From positions 12,263,851 through 12,327,850 of the forward strand of contig SSBO01000012.1 in the NCBI GenBank assembly GCA_005281725.1: 64,000 nt of DNA, written 5' to 3'. Both the position numbers and the translations under genes were made by a program. Source of the stretch: Wuchereria bancrofti (Eukaryota > Nematoda > Chromadorea > Rhabditida > Onchocercidae). The stretch's first letter is position 1. Each line of letters begins with the position of its first letter. This document shows positions 13,689 to 26,526 of the stretch, piece after piece. The notes under the pieces are model-generated. The model saw only the letters and a list, made by a program, of their open reading frames with translations. It was not told the DNA's origin and ran no database searches.

Positions 13689-14043
13689 TACCAATTATTA
13701 ATTAACCATTAATTGGTTAATATGAAGGAAAGAAATTCAATTAAAATTTGATTTATGCATAAAAAAGAGGAAATGAAGCAAAAAAAAGGACCAGAAATGA
13801 AGTAAAGAAAAATAGAAATGAAAAAATTGTCAATAAATAATTATCATAATGAAAAAATANNNNNNNNNNNNNTACCAATTATTAATTAACCATTAATTGG
13901 TTAATATGAAGGAAAGAAATTCAATTAAAATTTGATTTATGCATAAAAAAGAGGAAATGAAGCAAAAAAAAGGACCAGAAATGAAGTAAAGAAAAATAGA
14001 AATGAAAAAATTGTCAATAAATAATTATCATAATGAAAAAATA
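13689..14043. repeat. 171-bp exact direct repeat around a 13-N gap (assembly join)
   Basis: Bases 13689-13859 are repeated exactly at 13873-14043, with Ns at 13860-13872 between them. An exact repeat that meets only across an N run is typical of two overlapping contigs placed side by side without merging. The real sequence probably has one copy. Confidence 0.9.
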
Positions 14044-14474
14044 TTCATTTTTTCTTTTCGTTTTTTATTTTTGTTTTAGTCGAGAATTTATCATTTTTAT
14101 TTTGCAGTTTAATAGAACTTAGTAATAGCATACGGTTGTTTCTAATTTTATTCTACTGGGATATGTCATATATTATCGTTTCACCAGCACTTATACAGGC
14201 GTATTTTTTATTTGGGTTCTTTCTTTTATCACCAGATTTCATTACCATATCACTATCATATCATATCAATTAAATGTCAACTATGTTTTTTTGTACCCAA
14301 TGGAAAATGATTTATTTCTTAATATTACTTTAGAAAATTTTTTTTTTTGTCTTCATCTCCTCATCTCTCTCCTTTCTTCTCTCTCGTTTTCCTCGATTTT
14401 TCTCTCTAGCTTTTTTTAATTCCATTGAATTAATTTGATTAATAGAACAAATAGAATATAATGTTATATTTCAG

Positions 14475-16940
14475 GTACCATGCAAAGGTGGATTTACCAA
14501 TCATACACTGGAATGTGTTGGTACTGATCGTCTATGCTTCAGAGTTAGATTGAAGAAAAAATCTTTCGAATTATATCGAGTAAATTAAAACAATCAAAAA
14601 AAAAAAAGATTAATTACTAACTCAAAAAAATATGAAAAATATGCTAGCAAGTTTATTTTTATCTTTTTACTGATCGATATGATCATCCTTTCCCGTTTTT
14701 TTCCTTTTTTTTTTTTTTTTTTTGGTTTGTGGAGAAAAATTTATCGAATTATTTTCAGCTAAACATAAACAAACTTCAATTAATAATCAAAAAAAAAACA
14801 TAGAATAAAATTTAATTGATAGCAAAATAAGTAGGATTTAATTACCAACAGTAAACTAATTTTAATAAAAAAATCTAATTAATAAAATAAAATAAAGTCT
14901 TCTAATTACTAACGAAATAAGTAAGATATTAATTACCAATAACAAACTAACGCAGGTCAATCCACCAATGGGTTTCCTTCGACCGGGACAGAAAAAACAA
15001 ATTGTTATTGAACGTCGGGTATGAAATAATGATATGAAAATTTGCATATTTTGAAAAAAAAATTTTTTGTAAATAAAATTTGATTCCAAATTTACAGCCG
15101 CAAGTTTTAAATAATTCTGAAATGAATTCTTAGTTTTAAATTTTGAATGATTCTGAATTATTTTCTTTTTTTTCTTTGTTACTAAAAGGAAATGCTATTT
15201 TTCACTACTTTAAAACAAATTTATTCATCAAAAAATTTCATTACTTTTTTGTGTAAGCATTACATCTCGAAATGTATACTTAATGATGCAATCTTTTTGT
15301 TTCTTCCTCTCTTTCTCTTTCTCTCTCTCCTAAATGTAAAATACTTATATACATGTATGTTTGAGGCAGGTAAACCTGGAAAAACTTTTTTATTGGTTGA
15401 ATATATCGCAGCACCAAGTGGTTACGATCCTCGGATGCCATTTGTTGAGGGTGCCGAAGTTGGCCGAGTCAAAATTCGAGTTAGAGGCTTGTTTTTTCTT
15501 CTTTTACATAGATAATTTAGTACTTAATATATTCAATAAGCGATATGCTACGGAAGTAATAAAATTTTGAATTTCAAACTTTATTATAAACTGGAAATTT
15601 TTCAATCTTTACATTACTAATTTATTTGATTATTATTTGAAATTCTAGCCCAAGTTATATGATTTATTATATCAATTTGAAAAGTTATCAAATATATTTT
15701 TGATAATTTTAAAAAGATTTTCAATTTTATAGCATATGAAGATGAGAAAATAGCTGATACTGTACTACACTTAAAAGGTCAAACAGTTACTAAGCATGGA
15801 CAGAAATTCCATACACCGGTAAATTTGTTAATTTTCTTGTTAATATTTACTAAAAATAAAAAAAAAAAAAAAAGAAAAATGTCATCATCAAAATTGCATC
15901 CTTAATATATAATCATTTCTAAACTTTCTATATTTATTTCTTCTTTACTGATAAAGAAATAAGTCAATAGCATACCTAATAAGCACAACAAATATTTATT
16001 TTAATTATCACAAAAAAATAATAATAATTGCTCATTAATAGAATATATTAATTAGTTATTAATAAAATATGGACTCTAATTTTTCATTTATTTTTCTTTT
16101 AATTTAAATAATAAAAATTTGTGCAATTTTTATTCAATTTCATTATTTGCTTCAAAAATTTATGCATTATTGTGTCACACAAATAATATTTCAAAATATT
16201 TTGTCATATTTATTTGCATTGTAGGCAGTGATTGATGATGAAAAGATTGAACGTGAAATTGAAGCATTATGTGCAAAGAGCGATATGCCACAGCCAATGT
16301 TTGAATTTGATGACCATTTAACAGATATTGATGAAACTGATGCTGAAGGTATTTCATAAAATTCGATTTCCTTTTCATCTAAATAAATTGATTTTTCCTT
16401 TTTTTTTTTTTTCTTTTTCTGTCATCAGTGCTAACGTTGTAAAATGGCTATGTTTTTTTTTCTTGTCATTTTTAAAAATTTCTTTACATCTCTTCCTATT
16501 ATTCTCATTTTGAAGTATTATTTTTTGTTTTTGTTTCAGAAAAGAAAACAAATGATGATAAATTAAGACAATTGCATGCAAGGATTCATTCACCAAAAAA
16601 ACGATCACCTTCCGAACCAAAGAAAAAAGCAGTAATAAGGAAAAATGTTGATGATGGTGCCAGTGGTGCAACTGGTGGTACCACTGGTAGTGTTAGTGGT
16701 ATCAATGTTGGTGATAAAAGTGGTTTTAGTGATAGCGGTAGTGGTAGAGAGTTAATTGAAAGAATCAAAGATCGAGTAGAAAAAATTTCTGCGAAATTTG
16801 AAACAATCAAATTTATTATCATTGAACAGCAAAGAAAAGTTGATGAAAAGTTGGAAAAAGCAATATCTGATTTGCCATATATAAAATTTGCGCTTATTTT
16901 ACTAATTGTCTTATTTCTCGTCCGTATATCACTTATCTGA
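14475..16940 (+). CDS. VAP-like MSP-domain protein with C-terminal membrane anchor (5' end missing)
   Basis: Six exons are visible: 14475-14579, 14956-15018, 15366-15486, 15733-15818, 16225-16348 and 16540-16940, giving 299 residues to the TGA. The first three exons encode most of a major-sperm-protein (MSP) fold: a strand ending TDRLCFRVRLKK, the NPPMGFLRPGQ turn and a following strand FLLVEYIAAP. An acidic linker follows, then a Gly/Ser-rich stretch, a charged helical region likely to form a coiled coil (about 245-278), and a hydrophobic C-terminal segment (about 280-299) ending in ISLI. This is the VAP layout. VAPs sit in the ER membrane and hold partner proteins bearing FFAT motifs at contact sites. 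The first exon, which should encode the start and first strand, was not found upstream. The exon 3 acceptor is weak (TTTGAG), and its donor must be GC (15487-15488) to keep the frame. AATAAA occurs at 17004. Confidence 0.85.
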
Positions 16941-17003
16941 ATGGCTAACCATACTGATTTAATAATTAGTATTTGTATTATATCAATTTCAGTAATTCAA
17001 TTT

Positions 17004-17009
17004 AATAAA
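17004..17009 (+). terminator. Candidate polyadenylation signal of the MSP-domain gene
   Basis: AATAAA lies 64 bases after the stop codon of the MSP-domain gene. A second AATAAA lies near 17298, beyond the 17229-17277 hairpin, so a longer 3' end that includes the hairpin is possible. AT-rich DNA contains this motif often, so the call is tentative. Confidence 0.35.
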
Positions 17010-17228
17010 ATAATTCAAAGATTAGCAGTATGTAAAGTTTAATAGATTTAAACGAAAAAAAATTACTTCATGGCTAGTATATGTTAATTTTATCTGAAAA
17101 AAAACTTTATTCATTTAAAGTTAATTGATATATTTTGTCATTTCTGTGTAATTTTCTTTACAATCTAATTTTTTCTAATTTTTTTTTTTTTACGTTTTCA
17201 TGCTAATATCTTTTGCTATAATTGAAGT

Positions 17229-17277
17229 GATTTGAACTATGTCGTAGCATTTCAACTGTTGTGACATAGTTCAGATC
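17229..17277 (+). ncRNA. 21-bp hairpin downstream of the MSP-domain gene
   Basis: The 21 bases at 17229-17249 pair without bulges with 17257-17277 around a 7-base loop (TTTCAAC), if G-U pairs are allowed. The outer 15 positions hold one wobble and the inner six hold three. The core TGAACTATGTC / GACATAGTTCA is exact. It stands out because its surroundings are poly-A and poly-T. It may be a structured element of a long 3' untranslated region or a short microRNA-like precursor. The stem is shorter than a typical pre-miRNA, so the ncRNA label is a hypothesis. Confidence 0.35.
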
Positions 17278-17299
17278 TATTATTTTATTTCAGTTTTAA

Positions 17300-18704
17300 A
17301 TAAACAAATGATAAGCGATTGATTATTCGGTTTCTTTTTTTCCTACTTGAAAAATCAAAAAATTTTTTGATACATTCTTCCCACTATAATCTAAAAAAAA
17401 TTTTTTGATAGGTGAATGAAATGTTTGAAATAATTCGATTTAATATTTTTTAATGTCTTGCAAAAAATACAAAATGTGTAATTTTTCCTAGTAAAATTTA
17501 AAGCAAAAAGTTAGAAATTGAATACAATAGAATGATTGTGGCATATATATGCATGGAAATCAAAAAGAAGAAAAAATGAAATTTATTAATGATAGCAAAT
17601 TTTACATGTTGCATTGCAAATATAATTGAAATGAATAATATAATCTAGCAATTATCAATTTATTAAATTTTAAATCAAATCAAAACTTGTGTCATTAGTA
17701 ATCTTTATGATACAAGAAAAGCTAACAAATAGCTTTGAAAACATTTTGTACATTAACATAACAATGTTTGTATTTTGAAATCGAAAACATGGAAAGAGAA
17801 GAAAGGCATTATTTACAATACAAGAAGTAATAATAATGCAAATAATAAAAAAAAAAAAGAAAAAATTCATTTCAGATCAATCAATAAAGTGATCAATTTG
17901 AAAGGCAAAATAATATTTTTAGAATTTCATCAAAAATTTTTCATTTATCGGAAAATAATTTTTAATTAAAAATTTGGAATGCAATAAATTATGTATTCGT
18001 AAGTTATAGCTATGACGTATTATGGACGATATAAAACTGAAATTATCGCAAATGATTAGAGCATATCGAATGAATAGATGAAAAACGAAAAATGTTTTGA
18101 CTTTTAATCTTTATATCAACATTTTTTGTAAATAAAAAGCTCTCAAAAAATCATTTCATTATTTGTTACCTAGAAAATTTTGCTTGGAAAAATTATTTTT
18201 TGAAAAAATTTTCATAGATTTTATCTAATTAGCTATTGAAGAATTTTTCATAAGTTTTAGTAGTTTTATCTAATTAGCTAAATCATTGTTTATTTTTCAC
18301 AACATTTTGACTCTGGTTGCCCAACATATGGTCACAACTATTCCCAAAAGATAACTTAAGCCTATTTACCCCTGGTTAAATAGCCATAAATATTTCCATT
18401 AAAACAAAAACATCAATGTGCGTATAATTGTTTCTTTTTTTAAATTAAGTGTTAAAAAATTGATGCTTGAATTAATAATTAGTTGAGTAATAAGGGTTAT
18501 TTTAATTATACGAGAATTTATCGTGTTTTTTTTTAATAAATAATTGCTTGCAGTTAAATCAATTCCTCGAACAAAGTAAGAAAAACAAAAACAAAAAAAA
18601 TCGTAACTGTCTTAAGTATATACCAATTGTTAGTTTAAAAAAAATAATTGAGATTTAAATAATTTTTAAAGGATATTCAAGAAGAAACAATTTCACTAAA
18701 CGCA
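17300..18704. other. Non-coding stretch before the zinc-finger gene
   Basis: AT-rich sequence without a supported exon. Any promoter of the zinc-finger gene should lie near the right end, but I see no clear TATA box or other recognisable element. Confidence 0.5.
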
Positions 18705-19539
18705 ATGAGTTTCTTCCTGCATTATTTAATTCTTCAGATGATCGAATTACAGTAAGTTATGTAACAATTACGAATGATTTGCTAACTAAAATAAAAAAAA
18801 ATTAAATGAATGTATTTTTGATAATTCTCAACAACAACAAAAAAAAAAAAAAAATAATTAATAATTTTATTAATTCTAAAGAGAATAAATGAGTCGAATT
18901 TATGTCTCGTCTTTGTGACTAATTAAAACATTAAAATTTGAAATCCACTCATAATAATGTAATAATCATTATAATTTCAGCATATTGGGACTAAAAAATG
19001 ATTTTGATCAACTGATTGAGCCAAACGATTCTAAATGCAATCAACATTCACATTTTTTGCAACTCAAAAGGAATATGGTAATTGCAGATGATAAACAATC
19101 AAATATTTGTGACAAGTGTAATCAGTCACTCACGTTACGTACGTTTAAAAAACAAGATGCCAATAATATTATTGATATGTCATATCATCAGTGTAATTCA
19201 TGCAGTTTATCATTCCCGAAATCGGAACTTCTTGAACGTCATTATCGATCACTGCATACTGCGGAACGGCCGTATCAGTGTAGCATATGTGGTCGATCAT
19301 TTAGTCAACGTGATTATCTTCAAAATCATCATAAATTAGTACATACTAAGAAATTATTGTATCAGTGTGATTGTTGCAGTCGATCATTTGATAAATCGGG
19401 GGAGCTTGAATTTCATATTAAAGTAATGCATAGTGTAGAACGACCATATCATTGTGATATATGTAATCGAGCATTTCGTGATATTAGATTTATGCGACGT
19501 CATCGACTATATCATAAACGTGAAATTCATATCACATGA
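18705..19539 (+). CDS. C2H2 zinc-finger protein, two exons, 201 residues
   Basis: Exon 1 (18705-18751) encodes the start and ends in a strong ACA|GTAAGT donor. Exon 2 (18981-19539) follows a TTTCAG acceptor, and the phases match (2 + 1). Four C2H2 zinc fingers fill the C-terminal half, with zinc ligands at about C87/C90/H103/H108, C116/C119/H132/H137, C145/C148/H161/H166 and C174/C177/H190/H194. Linkers such as HTAERPY and HSVERPY resemble the classical TGEKPY type, so adjacent fingers probably bind DNA together. An upstream CDKC pair lacks matching histidines and looks like a degenerate finger. The protein is probably a small nuclear transcription factor, but the target is unknown. The short first exon is the least certain part; a start could also lie in another upstream exon. 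AATAAA at 19687 is a likely 3' signal. Confidence 0.85.
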
Positions 19540-19962
19540 ATTATACTCTAATATTATTAGCTTATTAATTTTGTGTTAATTGAAATTAATTGTCACAAAT
19601 AAGAGAATTTGATTATTGAATTATAATCATTGTTGAATTAGTAACTTTTTTCTATTAAAATTTTCATTCATCTTAGTTAAACTATCAATAAATAAATAAA
19701 TATTATTTTATAGCATATAATCATAGTGTATTTTTAAATTTAGCACTATCATTAAATTTCCTTTTTTTTAAAAAAAAAATGTTTGTGAAAAAATTTACTG
19801 AATATGCTTACGAAACCAATAATTACAATCATTAACAATAATAATATAACTTTTCAAAAAAAAAAAAGTAGTAATTAAAATATCATAAACTTTAGATTTA
19901 TTACATGAAGAGAAAAAAAACTTTCATGCGTAAAATTTGAATGATAATTAGCACACAAATTG

Positions 19963-22296
19963 TTAAAATATTACAATGTTAGATGAATAATTATTAAAAA
20001 GTTGTCGTTGGCGCATTTGTCCAGCAATAATTGAATGCATTGTTTCCACACTATAATCAATTTTATCTTCTACTTCCTTACAACAAATCCACCGTAAAAT
20101 CTGTTGAAAATGTTGGATAGCTCGCTGTCGATAATTTCTCACAAGTGAAATGAGAATTGAAGCTGATAGAAAAGGCATTAGTAAGGTTAATCCATGTGCT
20201 ATCTGTAATTCAATAAATTTTTGTTAATTTAAAATATTTCAAGATTTTCACATTCGTAGTTTGATCTATTTATGATAATGAAGAAATGATAACAGTCAGG
20301 ATAGGAATACTGCAACACTATAATTAAAATATATTTGTGATAATTAATAAAAATTTAGTTAAATGTTTTTTTAGTTAAAATTAGCATAAAATATTCCATA
20401 ATCTTACCTTATACAAATTATTCAAAATGATTCGTAAATGATAATTATCATTAATATTATCGATAACAATAACAACATGAAAATTTGCTTCAAAAAGTTC
20501 TACAGCTAATCCCCACTTTTCGACTAGTTGAAAAAAGTTAATTATTAGCAATGCCATTTTTAATGATCGATTATGCATCCAAAATAATTTCATTTGACAT
20601 TGTCTTATTATGACACACAACGTTAACAGAAATGATAATGATGGCACTAATATGAGAATTAATAAACTGAAAAATGTGGAAAATGAAAATTATATTTTTG
20701 AAACAAAGAAACAGTTAAATTTTATTTTAGATAAATAAACTAAAATTTGAAATAATTTCGATGTTTCAAATTTTTCAAAAAAAAAATCCAAAAAAAAGTG
20801 GAAAATAATGCTTACTTGGTGTATAATCATTTGAAATTATAACTTCTTAAAGATTAATTTCAAAATAAAAGAAAGAAAAAATAGAGGAAATAAAGAGCGA
20901 AACTTACTAAAAAACAATAATAGAAGTAGTAGTAGTTAATAATTGAAGGAATCGCATATCAATAAATAATATGGAAATGATATAAGGTAGTGATAAAGGT
21001 ATCATAGCAATGATAAGTGATTGATGATTAGGATTGTATTCAATGAATAATGAAAAATATGAATCGGTAGCAAGGTAAAGTAGGAATAATACTTGAATAT
21101 TACCGAAATTATGCACTATTTGATATTTGAGTATTTCCTGGAATGATTAATTGATAAATTTTGTTTGCATATTATCAAAATGTGAAATTATTTGAAAACA
21201 AATAAAAATGTCTCTTTTAGCAAAATAATAATTGTCAAAAAAGAAGCGAAATATGCTAAATGAAAAATTAATGAAGCAATTAAATTGCTAATAATATATA
21301 TTTTGGCTAAATATAAAATTTTAAGCATTTATATCTGATAATATTTTGTTCCGTATGGTTATGTTTTGATGACAGCATTTAAATTTGTTATTATGAAATA
21401 TAAATTGTAATTTAAATTAGCTTTATATAGAGAACAAAAATACATGTAGAAAAAAATTTAAAAAAAAGAAATAAAAACCTTTAAAATAGTAGTATCTGTT
21501 AAACTGTTAAAATCTTTCTTATTGCTATCAGCAATAATTTCTGTCTGATAATAAATATCAATGATTAATGTATAAGACAGAAAACCAATTGCAAGAATAA
21601 TATTAGAGATGGCAAAATTAATAATCAGTATCGGTAATCTATATTAATTTTAAGAAAGAATTAAAAATTCTATTTACAAAAGTTAAGTCAAAAATGAAAT
21701 TCACATTTAGTATTTATTAATGAATACCAATATATCATTTTTTCTTATAGTTATTAGACATCTGAAAATAATCTAAGAATTGATAAAACTTGTTATCATA
21801 ATATTAGAGAAATAATATCAAATTAATTATTTGCAAATAGTTAAAAAGAAAAAAAGCTGAATATACAGAAAATAATAAAAACAATATTGGTTAAGTTTTT
21901 TTCTGTTTTATTCATCAAAATTTGATTTTAAAATTTGGCATTATCAAATAACAATATACTCATTCATACCTTTTATATCTACGATAATCCACGCATTTGA
22001 TGTTCAAACATAACAAATAGCAATTTAATAATATCGATGTAAGATAAAATAACAAAACAATTAGATTAATTAAAATTTTAGCCGTGTTACGATATTTGAA
22101 TTCCAGAGTTCTGAAATTTACAATTTTTTTGCACTTTATTATTTCGAAGAAAAGAAAAATTAAGTTCAAAAAATTTCAAAGAAAAATTATATCAGAAAAT
22201 TAAAAAAAAAAATGAAACTCACTGATTATCGATATGTTTGGATAAATGAAATATAACGTCCGGTATAATAATAATAATCAATTTATCATCGTTCAT
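19963..22296 (-). CDS. Seven-transmembrane receptor-like protein, six exons, 367 residues
   Basis: Exons are 22296-22223, 22110-21970, 21638-21479, 21137-20908, 20666-20408 and 20202-19963. All have GT/AG borders with matching phases and total 1,104 bases including the stop. Seven hydrophobic segments are visible at about residues 35-60, 73-97, 134-156, 166-185, 190-221, 238-262 and 290-312. The second (LPILIINFAISNIILAIG) resembles the N.A..D/N region of rhodopsin-like GPCR helix 2. The N-terminus is short with no signal peptide. The cytoplasmic tail after helix 7 is basic (VRNYRQRA) and holds a CC pair that could be lipid-modified. I see no clear DRY or NPxxY motif. It is most likely a divergent nematode serpentine receptor, possibly chemosensory; a non-GPCR 7TM family is the alternative. 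Ligand and subfamily are not assignable by eye. TTTATT at 19897 gives AATAAA on this strand. Confidence 0.75.
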
Positions 22297-24579
22297 TTCT
22301 ATCAAAATTATCAATCCAATTTTTTTTGAAAAATTAAAATACCGATAATATTGGCTATTAATAATAAAAAAGTGAAAAAACAATTAAAATTTGCATCTAT
22401 CATTGAGTAGGATACAAATTATATTTGCAAAAAATTTTCTAAAATTTTCAAGATTTCTTTTAGTTAAAAAATCCTAAAAATTTTTAAAATAAGTCTCAAG
22501 TATGAAGGAATTAACCGTAATGAGAGATAGCATTTAAAAAAAGGAACAATTCATTTTTGCATTAATATTTGAAAGCACAGCAATTCATACTGTAAAACGT
22601 AATTGAGAGTAAAACTTTATTCTTAAGTTTGGACAATAATTTTTCACTTTGAATAAAAGATAATATACTAAAATCTTGAAAGTTAAAACGTCGAATTTTT
22701 ACAAATTATGTGATAATCACACACAGAAAGTGTTAAAAAAAAGTTGTGCTAAAAAAGTATATACCTTTTTCTAGCAATACTGAAATGCGTAAAATTAAAA
22801 AAAAAAATCAATTTCGATTATAGCTAATGCTTACTATTCCGGTAAGAATCAATTTAAAATTTCGTTCAAAATGGTGAAAAAAAGAAATAAAGTTGCTAGG
22901 TGCCAAAATATCCGGAAATAATGTTCAATGGTCGATAATTACCGGATATGGTAATAATAATTATCGATGATACTGTATTCACATCATTACCGGTTTTGCA
23001 TACTGACGGATGCAATATTAATGACGGATAGACTGATAGAGATTATGTGAATAACGTAGTATATCGATTGATTGATGGTGTCACCTGTCACCACCACCAG
23101 ATAATCATTTTGACATATTTCAATCATAATGATTCAAAATGATTCCACTAATTTGATAATTTCAAATTATCGTGATATTATCAAGATCTACGATCAAAGT
23201 GTATCAATGAAATGAAGCTTTCTATGCATAAATTGCACCATACCGAAATAAATTTGAATTCGATTTCCGGTAAAAAGAATCTTGAAATACTGTTTGAGAG
23301 CTTTTTTGTTACTAAGTAGGTTTCTCCAATTTTGCATCTTATTTTTTTGTTTTTAAAAAAGAAAAATATTGGTTTGAAACTTTACTGTTTTTTTCTCATG
23401 AAAATTATATTTTCAAGAAAACTAAAAATTTGCAAATAGTTTCTAAACATATTTCCGTACCAATGTGATATAAAGGAATGGTTGATTTAGTCATGTTACA
23501 CTGACGGGTAGCTTGCAACATTCAAAGTTTGCTAAATTCGGATGTGTAATAATATTTATATTCAATTTTTTTATGCACAAAATTTTTCTTTTCTTTCCGT
23601 TTTCAACAGCACACAACTTCTTCTGACATTTGAATACTGATCAAATATCAATTACTGCTAAACATACTTATTAACATATACCATATTTAATAACACAAAA
23701 AAAAAATTGAAAGTTCAATAATATATCATACATCATTCATAGGGCTAATCGGTGGCAAAATGATGAAGCATAGGATTGATGATAATAATGATAACACTGT
23801 TAGTGATAATGATAATAATATTAGTAATGACACAAATGTTATTATTAAAATTATTATTATGTTATTATTTATTAAAGCCAAACAAATAAATCTGCGTGAT
23901 AAAAAAAGAAAAATAGATTAATTATTTTAGATTATTTTTAATTATGAAAGGTGAGAATAGCGATAATATGTGATAAAATTAGTTAACACCTGCAAAATTG
24001 TTTAGGAAAATGATTACATTAACTCTTTTTTAGTTATAAAAATTTAGGCATGAAAATTTGATCTTTCTTTATTATTCGAAAAAAGTTTTTTTTCTTTTTA
24101 AATAAGAAATAAATTAAAAAAATTTAGAAACGACAATCAAATTTCGTATGGTTACAATTATCCTTAAATGACTATTATTCTTTAAATATCCCTTGCATAA
24201 ATCAGAAATAATTTTATGAAATCTTAAACATAATCAATATACTTTATGGTAATAAATTAAATACGTTTCTCATGCTAACTAAATACATCATTATTATATT
24301 TTAAATTGAACCATCAGATATGCAATGATACAAAAAAAAACACATCAATTTAAAGATTAGGTATAATTAGTACTTTTTAAATATTATATATTAAATAAAA
24401 TACAAAATTTTCTGTCAAAATTAATTAAACGAAAAAAAAACATTTACCACTTTTTCCCTGTTTTTTAAGTATAATTTTCATAATGCCTTTGTTGTCTTTA
24501 CATAAAATAAATCAAATCGCAAGCAAAAATCTAAAATTATTTTAATAATAAAGCAGAATTAAGTTATTTTTTAAATTAA
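22297..24579. other. Intergenic stretch between the 7TM and Mpv17-family genes
   Basis: No supported exon. On the minus strand it should hold the 3' end of the Mpv17-family gene and the promoter of the 7TM gene. A small nested inverted repeat occurs at 22932-22967 (TCGATAATTA against TAATTATCGA), next to several CCGGTAAT/ATTACCGG words. A TTTTGATAG acceptor ends two bases before the 7TM start codon and could be a leader acceptor. Confidence 0.45.
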
Positions 24580-26509
24580 TTAAGTAGAACTAATACTCTT
24601 GACACTATCTGCTTCATTATGCTTAATGTATGATAAGCAACAATTGTAAAATAACTGCACGCAATTCACATAAATTACTCGAAATTTCAATGGTAGAAAC
24701 CAGAAATTGATTAGTTGCGTAGGTGGCCAAACGCAAATATCTAACTGGAATAAATTATATTTACCAATCAATTCAATTAATTGCAACCAAATTTTATTGA
24801 AACTTTTAATCAATGCTATGAAAGCGAGAAGAAATTAGCGAATAATCTAAAATCATTATGAAAAGATAAATTATCATAAATAAATATTTTATTTTTCTTA
24901 TCATAGAATTTGATATATTATCAAAGAATGCTTGGAATATAACAAAAATGAATAGTGATGTGTTAACAATTAACAATAGAAAAATTTGATAATTTAATTA
25001 TTTTTATTTGGTAATTAAACCACAAATTATTAATATCCAATCTATTGTATAATAAATACTAGCTAAAATGAGGAAATTTTGAACTTAAATTAAATTTTGA
25101 AAAGCTAATTTAAATTAAAAGTGTGTTCGATTTAAAAAGGGAGAAAGGAAAAAATCAACTTTTCATATTCTTTTAATTCTTTTAAGTACTTTTACTAATC
25201 TTTTTTCCTCTCTTTCTTTTTTTTAAATTCATGCAGTTACTTTGATTAAAAACGAATAAAAGCTTAAATGTTTGAAAATCAAAAATTAATATAATATACC
25301 ACAAATATTCGGATGAATTTCCTTCGATATTCAGCGATAGCATCAACAATCGAATTACCTTCCAATAGTGCAAGTCCTATAAATTTTTCAATTTCAAATA
25401 TTAATGAGTGCTTTTATCCAGTGATTATTGTTAAATTAAACTGAATAGAATGAATGGTAAATAATTTGAAAATTTGCAATAGTTGTTTAAAAATATTTTG
25501 AAGAAAAAAAAAAGTGGAAAAGAATGAATTAAATGAATATAATGCATAGCAAAATAAAAATTGACCATTTAAACTATTTAAAATTACTAAAAATTGTCAA
25601 AATTCTCCTTACTTTAAATTTTTTTTTATCAGCACCAAATCAAAAATATCATTAGAAAAGGAACAATATTTTATGTTTTCTTTTTTTTTTTTCAATATAA
25701 TGTACTTTATTATATTACTCAGAAATTATTACCCATACAGTTTTGCTTTGTAATTTAATTCCTATCTTATTGCTCCCTTATTGCAGAGTGTAAATGATTA
25801 CTGTAATGCTTACCTGATATAAGTATTGATCCAAAAACAGGTGATGCGACAATGTCACATGCAATTTTTTTACTTATAATAGTTGCTTTTGTACCACGTA
25901 TCATTGTCTTTTCTAGCCATCTGTACCAAAAATGACACATTGGTCCAATAACTAGGCCCATTGTTGCAAATTGTCCTCAATTAATTACAAAATTGTCAAA
26001 TAATAATAAATTAACCTTAATATTTTGACGCCTTTTTAGGTTTATAAATTCCAACTGATTATTATATATACATCTAACTATAGAATATCTTTAACGTATT
26101 TCCTCGTATGCAACGCTTACCTGTTATTATTATTTAATATTATTATTGTTATTATTAATTATTACTATCATTAATTTTCATTGTCATCATTGTAATTATT
26201 AATTTTATTCATCATTGATCATACACTATGATTATTATTATTGTTATTAATATTATAATCATTATTATTATTGTTGTTGTAGCAAAGTAGTTTGTAAATA
26301 TTGAAAATATGGCAATAAAAAACTTTTATTTCGGAAATAAATAAAGTAAACAAACTTGTCCTTGCAACGTTAAATGATTCGTTTTGATTAGAATTGTAAT
26401 CACCGCTAATCCATTGTTGTAATCCATCGGATACACCAAGTAATGAGGATGTCACCGCGACATTTGTCAATAATAGTCTTTTCTCACCCGAAAGCCATAT
26501 TTTTTGCAT
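24580..26509 (-). CDS. Mpv17/PMP22-family membrane protein (MPV17L2-like), four exons
   Basis: Exons are 26509-26356, 25975-25814, 25376-25300 and 24744-24580, with GT/AG borders and matching phases, giving 185 residues. That is the usual length of the family. Family signatures are visible in order: an N-terminal LLLTNVAVTSSLLGVSDGLQQ; ARTRQFATMGLVIGPMCHFWY across the exon 1/2 join (about residues 49-69); KKIACD then ASPVF in exon 2; LALLEGNSIVDAI in exon 3; and the C-terminal signature CVWPPTQLINFWFLPLKFRV in exon 4. About four short membrane segments are expected. Known members sit in the inner mitochondrial membrane (MPV17, MPV17L2) or peroxisomes (PMP22), and MPV17L2 has been linked to mitochondrial ribosomes. 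The residue pattern reads closest to MPV17L2, but that subfamily call is by eye. A TTGCAG acceptor lies nine bases upstream of the ATG. Confidence 0.92.
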
Positions 26510-26517
26510 TTTTTTTT

Positions 26518-26526
26518 ACTGCAATC
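26518..26526 (-). promoter_or_regulatory. Candidate spliced-leader acceptor before the Mpv17-family gene
   Basis: On the minus strand GATTGCAG ends at 26519, nine bases before the start codon, with a poly-A stretch between. The position suits leader trans-splicing. An unseen 5' untranslated exon is the alternative. Confidence 0.45.

Noticed and set aside
14108..14271. Open stretch of about 55 codons after a TTTTGCAG acceptor, as a missing MSP-gene exon
   Set aside because: It has no resemblance to the start of an MSP fold and no donor in the needed phase.
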